Part shown: positions 60,772 through 64,000 of the stretch, one piece after another
How positions within the stretch are numbered: position 1 is the stretch's first letter
Layout: every line of letters starts with the position of its first letter
Source: Bacillus sp. (in: firmicutes)
GTDB taxonomy: Bacteria; Bacillota; Bacilli; Bacillales; Bacillaceae_J
Direction: 5' to 3'
NCBI GenBank assembly: GCA_012842745.1
Contig: DUSF01000018.1
Location: 1-64,000 of the forward strand
Length of the DNA: 64,000 nt
Program-made: the position numbers and the translations under genes
Notes under the pieces: generated by a model
The model's input: only the letters and a program-made list of their open reading frames with translations
Database searches by the model: none
Told to the model about the DNA's origin: nothing

Positions 60772-61803
60772 ATGGAACAATATAGTATTTTAATAGTTGA
60801 TGGTTCAGCCGTAATGAGACGGACAATCACGAAGTTTTTTGAAAGTGATGCCCGCTTTGTTGTCGTTGGAATCGCAAGAACTGGTCTTGAAGCGGAGAAA
60901 AAGATAGTAAGTTTGAATCCAGACATCGTTATTCTTAACAGCGAAATAACGGATTTTGATGGCTTCGTAACCTTAAGAAGACTAATGAATAACAATAAAT
61001 TGCAGAAAGCAGTGATTGTCTCTGCTGAAAACGAAGAGGATGCCAAAGTTTTAAAAGCATTAGAATACGGTGCAACTACGATAATTTTAAAGAAAAATAT
61101 TGTTGGCGATACGAGCATCGCTGACCGGAAAGCAGAATTTATTTCAAAAATTGAAGCAATCATTCGCAATATAAAAAAAACTGGAACAAATTTTAAAGAA
61201 GAAAACGAAGAAAAAGAAAAAAATAAAGACAGACAAATTGAGTTAGTTTTTATCGGGACATCTACAGGCGGCCCTTCAGCATTACAAGCAATCCTTCCCC
61301 GTTTCCCTAAAGATTTTCCAGTTCCGATTATTGTTGATCAGCATATGCCGTTAGGCTTTACACAATCACTTGCCGCAAGGTTTAAGTCACTTTGTCAACT
61401 AGATGTGAAGGAAGCAGAGAACAATGAAGTTTTGCAAGCTGGCATAATTTATATCGCACCTTCTGGTTTTCAAACTACTTTACAGATGGTACACGGCAAT
61501 CCTACTTTAAAAGTGTGGAACCATAAAAGCAGTGATGTGCTTTATAAACCATGCATTGATATAACCCTTACATCACTTGCACCAATCTATGGCTCCCATT
61601 TACTAGCTATTATTTTAACAGGGATGGGGTCTGATGGGTTAGAGGGGTGTAAATTAGTAAAAAACTTCCGTGGACATGTCATTATTGAAGCCGAACAATC
61701 TTGTGTTGTATACGGGATGCCAAAGGCAATCTTTGAATCAGGCTTTTATGATAAACAAGTACCCCTATCCGATATTTATAAGCAAATAAGATCTTATGTT
61801 TAA
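60772..61803 (+). CDS. cheB: CheB-type methylesterase with degenerate receiver
   Basis: CheB removes methyl groups from chemoreceptors. The 343-residue protein has a receiver (about 1-110), an acidic/Lys linker and a C-terminal esterase domain. The catalytic triad is intact: Ser164 in GTSTGGPS, His191 in DQHMP and Asp288 in GMGSDG. In the receiver the phospho-acceptor position is Asn56 (VILNSEI) and the acidic pair is D10-G11, so normal phosphorylation should not occur. No cheA or cheR is beside it. A c-di-GMP protein gene and a membrane sensor follow. Confidence 0.88.
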   Translation: MEQYSILIVDGSAVMRRTITKFFESDARFVVVGIARTGLEAEKKIVSLNPDIVILNSEITDFDGFVTLRRLMNNNKLQKAVIVSAENEEDAKVLKALEYGATTIILKKNIVGDTSIADRKAEFISKIEAIIRNIKKTGTNFKEENEEKEKNKDRQIELVFIGTSTGGPSALQAILPRFPKDFPVPIIVDQHMPLGFTQSLAARFKSLCQLDVKEAENNEVLQAGIIYIAPSGFQTTLQMVHGNPTLKVWNHKSSDVLYKPCIDITLTSLAPIYGSHLLAIILTGMGSDGLEGCKLVKNFRGHVIIEAEQSCVVYGMPKAIFESGFYDKQVPLSDIYKQIRSYV

Positions 61804-61805
61804 CA

Positions 61806-61841
61806 AGAGGCTAACTCCTTCATTGTGGGGTGGCCTTTTTT
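61806..61841 (+). terminator. Terminator after cheB
   Basis: GAGGCTAACTCC and GGGGTGGCC form an imperfect stem, followed by T6. Confidence 0.65.
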
Positions 61842-61974
61842 GCAATTTTTATATTTAAATTAGAAGATGATATTTCACTAGTCGCAATCACGATTATGTA
61901 GTATTATTATTCCAAAGTATGCAAAAAAACGTAAAAAATGTAAGGCAATCTTTCTTTTGAGTGGGGTGGAGAGC

Positions 61975-63294
61975 TTGTTCGATGGGGTAAGAATCGGTGA
62001 ACAGAAAGAAATTGTAGAAATTGTGGAAAATGATCGATTAACTGGGCTTATTAGCCGCGAAAGCTTCGAAAATTTTTTAGGCAAAGCATTAGCTAACTCA
62101 AATGGAAATATTACAATTATGTTTGTGGATATTAATCGCTTCAAATTTATTAATGATGCCTATGGGTTTTCCGTTGGCGATGAGGTTATTAAAAAAGCTG
62201 CGGAACGGATTAAAGAGTGTATTGGGAATGAAGGAATTATTGCTAGATTATATGGCGATGATTTCGGCATTTTGTTAATTGACTCCTATAACAATGAACA
62301 AATTGAAATCCTAGCTAATAAGCTTGTTGACCATTTTAAAGCGCCAATTCAAATCAACGATAATTTAGAACTCCACGTTTCAATAAGTGTAGGGATTAAC
62401 CGCTGTGAAACCTCAGTAAGCAATGATGTTGACTCAACTTTAAAGAATGCATATCTTGCCTTGAACTTTGCGAAAGATAGTCAAAATGGAGAGTTTTGTT
62501 ACTATAATTCATTTATTGACAAAATATCACAAAAGATTATTGGAATAGGGCTAGACATGCAGAAAGCTATTGAAAATAATGAATTTGTTTTAGCTTATCA
62601 GCCCAAGGTTGACCTTAGTAACTTTACAATATCAGGAATTGAAGGACTGTTAAGATGGAATCACCCTTTATATGGGCTAATTCCACCGAGCGAATTTATT
62701 CCAATTGCCGAAAGTACAAAGGAAATTATCCCCATTGGGAAATGGGTTATAGATGAAGGCTTTAAGCAAGCAACAAAATGGTTAGCAAACGGGATTAATT
62801 TCAAAAGATTAGCGTTAAACGTATCTCCGTTGCAATTTTATAGTTCTGATTTCGTGAAATTTATCGAGGAAATGTTACAATTCCATCATTTAGACCCGGA
62901 ATTTGTTGAGTTAGAAATTACTGAAAGCGTGATGAATAACATTGGCAAAGCTTTAGATATTATTAATCAGTTAAGAAAGCTTGGTATCAAAATTACATTA
63001 GATGACTTTGGGACAGGCTTTTCATCACTAAATGTATTAAACAAATTGCCATTTGATTGTCTGAAAATAGATCAGACATTTGTTCGTCAACTCTTCACTG
63101 ACAAAAAAACTGGAATACTCACAAGAATGATTATCCAAATGGGCAGAGAATTGGACATGGAATTAGTGGCGGAAGGTATTGAAAGAATGGACCAATTAAC
63201 ATATTTAAGGAATTGCAATTGTGATGTTGGCCAAGGCTTTTACTTTAGCAAGCCATTATTTGCGAAAGACCTTGAGGCTTATTTGCAAAAGTAG
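61975..63294 (+). CDS. GGDEF-EAL protein, probably a c-di-GMP phosphodiesterase
   Basis: About 439 residues, cytosolic. The GGDEF domain (about 20-180) has LYGDDFGIL instead of GGDEF, so cyclase activity is unlikely. The EAL domain (about 195-439) has EGL in place of EAL but keeps the catalytic Glu. It also has NVSPLQF, EITES, DDFGTGFSSL, LKIDQTF, VAEGIE and GQGFYFSKP, so hydrolysis of c-di-GMP seems possible. TTG 61975 after GGGGTGGAG is preferred; TTG 61957 lies before that site. No sensor domain is attached. Confidence 0.87.
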   Translation: MFDGVRIGEQKEIVEIVENDRLTGLISRESFENFLGKALANSNGNITIMFVDINRFKFINDAYGFSVGDEVIKKAAERIKECIGNEGIIARLYGDDFGILLIDSYNNEQIEILANKLVDHFKAPIQINDNLELHVSISVGINRCETSVSNDVDSTLKNAYLALNFAKDSQNGEFCYYNSFIDKISQKIIGIGLDMQKAIENNEFVLAYQPKVDLSNFTISGIEGLLRWNHPLYGLIPPSEFIPIAESTKEIIPIGKWVIDEGFKQATKWLANGINFKRLALNVSPLQFYSSDFVKFIEEMLQFHHLDPEFVELEITESVMNNIGKALDIINQLRKLGIKITLDDFGTGFSSLNVLNKLPFDCLKIDQTFVRQLFTDKKTGILTRMIIQMGRELDMELVAEGIERMDQLTYLRNCNCDVGQGFYFSKPLFAKDLEAYLQK

Positions 63295-63312
63295 TTTTCT
63301 TTAATGCCAATG

Positions 63313-63346
63313 AAGGGCTGGTTTTTTATTTAAACCAGTCCTTTTT
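63313..63346 (+). terminator. Terminator after the GGDEF-EAL gene
   Basis: AAGGGCTGGTTT (63313-63324) pairs with AAACCAGTCCTT (about 63331-63342) and runs into T5. Confidence 0.85.
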
Positions 63347-63480
63347 GAATGATTTCTCAATCTGAAATTTGCCTAAATAAATATTAGAAAAGTATTCATA
63401 ATTAATAAGTTTTTAATAGGAAATATTGTGATAAAATATACCGAAATAACGTAGACATCATGAATATAGGGGGCATAAGA

Positions 63481-64000
63481 TTGAGAAGGAGTTTAACGTG
63501 GCAACTAGGGATTATCATAATCTGTATCATTTTTGTTTCTATGATTATTACCTCTTTATCTAATTATTTTGTAAGCTATAAAAAAACAACGGAAGCAGCA
63601 GGAATTGAGGCGGTTGGATGTGCCAACATCACAACTGGTCTTGTCAATCCTAGTGACCTTCTTGAAGCAATGCGCGGGAATGAAGAAAAAACAAAAATGA
63701 TTGAAAATACAATTAATTGGACAACTGAACATAAACGACTTTTTGATTCACATTATATTTTAAGCCTTGACGGAAAGATTTTAGCAGCGGATTTTAATAT
63801 TAACCAGCAAGGATTCAAAGCGGGGGATAAATTCTATATTGATGAGAAAATTGTTAAAAGAATTATAGAAACAAAACACCCTGAATATTCATCTATTTAT
63901 GAATTTGGGGGCAAGAAGCGCCTTACTGGATATGCGCCAATATTCAAAAATCATGACCCGAATCAAGAAATTGTCGCATTAAACGCAATTGATTTCGACG
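63481..64000 (+). CDS. Membrane sensor protein, N-terminal part (partial)
   Basis: From TTG 63481, after AGGGGG, the frame is open to the window end. It starts MRRSLTWQLG, has one membrane helix (IIIICIIFVSMIITSL) and then an extracellular region with ILSLDGKILAADF and GYAPIFKNHDP, as in Cache-type sensors. The 173 visible residues fit a methyl-accepting chemotaxis protein or a sensor cyclase/kinase; the deciding C-terminal domain lies outside the window. The nearby cheB makes a chemoreceptor a fair guess. Confidence 0.7.
   Translation, partial: MRRSLTWQLGIIIICIIFVSMIITSLSNYFVSYKKTTEAAGIEAVGCANITTGLVNPSDLLEAMRGNEEKTKMIENTINWTTEHKRLFDSHYILSLDGKILAADFNINQQGFKAGDKFYIDEKIVKRIIETKHPEYSSIYEFGGKKRLTGYAPIFKNHDPNQEIVALNAIDFD

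Noticed and set aside
1-64000. CRISPR arrays, tRNA or rRNA genes, complete insertion sequences, prophage
   Set aside because: Looked for on both strands; no regular spaced repeats, no cloverleaf or rRNA-like text and no transposase frame were seen.

Overview
The window reads as a stretch of chromosome from a low-GC, spore-forming, facultatively anaerobic member of the Bacillaceae. The basis is the strong AGGAGG-type ribosome binding sites and TTG starts, two YjcZ-type sporulation micro-proteins, DbpA, NreBC, YtrA, GlnKL and BcrC homologues, and a complete respiratory nitrate reductase operon. No species can be named from the sequence alone. No rRNA, tRNA, CRISPR array or complete insertion sequence was recognised.

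Layout. 1-4.85 kb: the tail of a large serine recombinase, then an arsenic operon arsR-arsD-arsA-(DUF2703, frameshifted)-acr3-arsC. 4.85-6.68 kb: a decayed interval holding a broken gene, two yjcZ copies each with its own terminator, and an ASCH-domain stub. 6.7-13.1 kb: a drug-type MFS exporter, two unknown genes, a MEDS-PAS histidine kinase, a gene remnant and a YtrA-type GntR/ABC operon. 13.2-15.4 kb: a PAS-GAF-GGDEF-EAL protein. 15.6-27.7 kb: the nitrate respiration island nreB-nreC-GAF gene, two different narK genes, narGHJI. 27.9-37.7 kb: an amino acid permease, thiS-thiG-thiH-tenI, a hydrolase, a hemerythrin-linked diguanylate cyclase, a radical SAM/HprK-like pair and a Crp/Fnr regulator. 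37.8-44.3 kb: a GlnK/GlnL-like two-component system, a GltP-type symporter, and an amino acid ABC transporter behind a structured leader. 44.3-54.8 kb: two micro-ORFs behind another structured leader, an SLC13-type permease, an internally deleted dbpA, regulators, a dCache diguanylate cyclase, a TetR/Spx-like pair and a LonB-like protease. 54.8-58.2 kb: a TusA/YedF-like gene with an in-frame UGA, yeeE/yedE, a TauE-type exporter and bcrC. 58.3-64 kb: a second amino acid ABC transporter, an orphan CheB, a GGDEF-EAL protein and the start of a membrane sensor.

How the genes work together. NreB (four-Cys PAS), NreC, the GAF protein, the Crp/Fnr protein and TGTGA-N6-TCAYA boxes upstream of nreB and of the fnr-like gene form a plausible oxygen/nitrate circuit over narK and narGHJI. 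Four proteins of c-di-GMP turnover, one with a hemerythrin domain, add a second-messenger layer that may also sense oxygen. ThiH, a radical SAM enzyme, in place of ThiO also suits anaerobic growth.

The observations most worth checking are: (i) the UGA exactly at the catalytic cysteine position of the TusA/YedF-like protein, next to YedE and followed by a SECIS-like hairpin; (ii) a lysine-riboswitch-like leader that seems to lack the P2-P4 arms; (iii) a three-helix, GNRA-capped leader in front of two micro-ORFs; (iv) the radical SAM/HprK-like pair; (v) several proteins that keep their fold but lose key residues (CheB receiver, Spx-like protein, DbpA).
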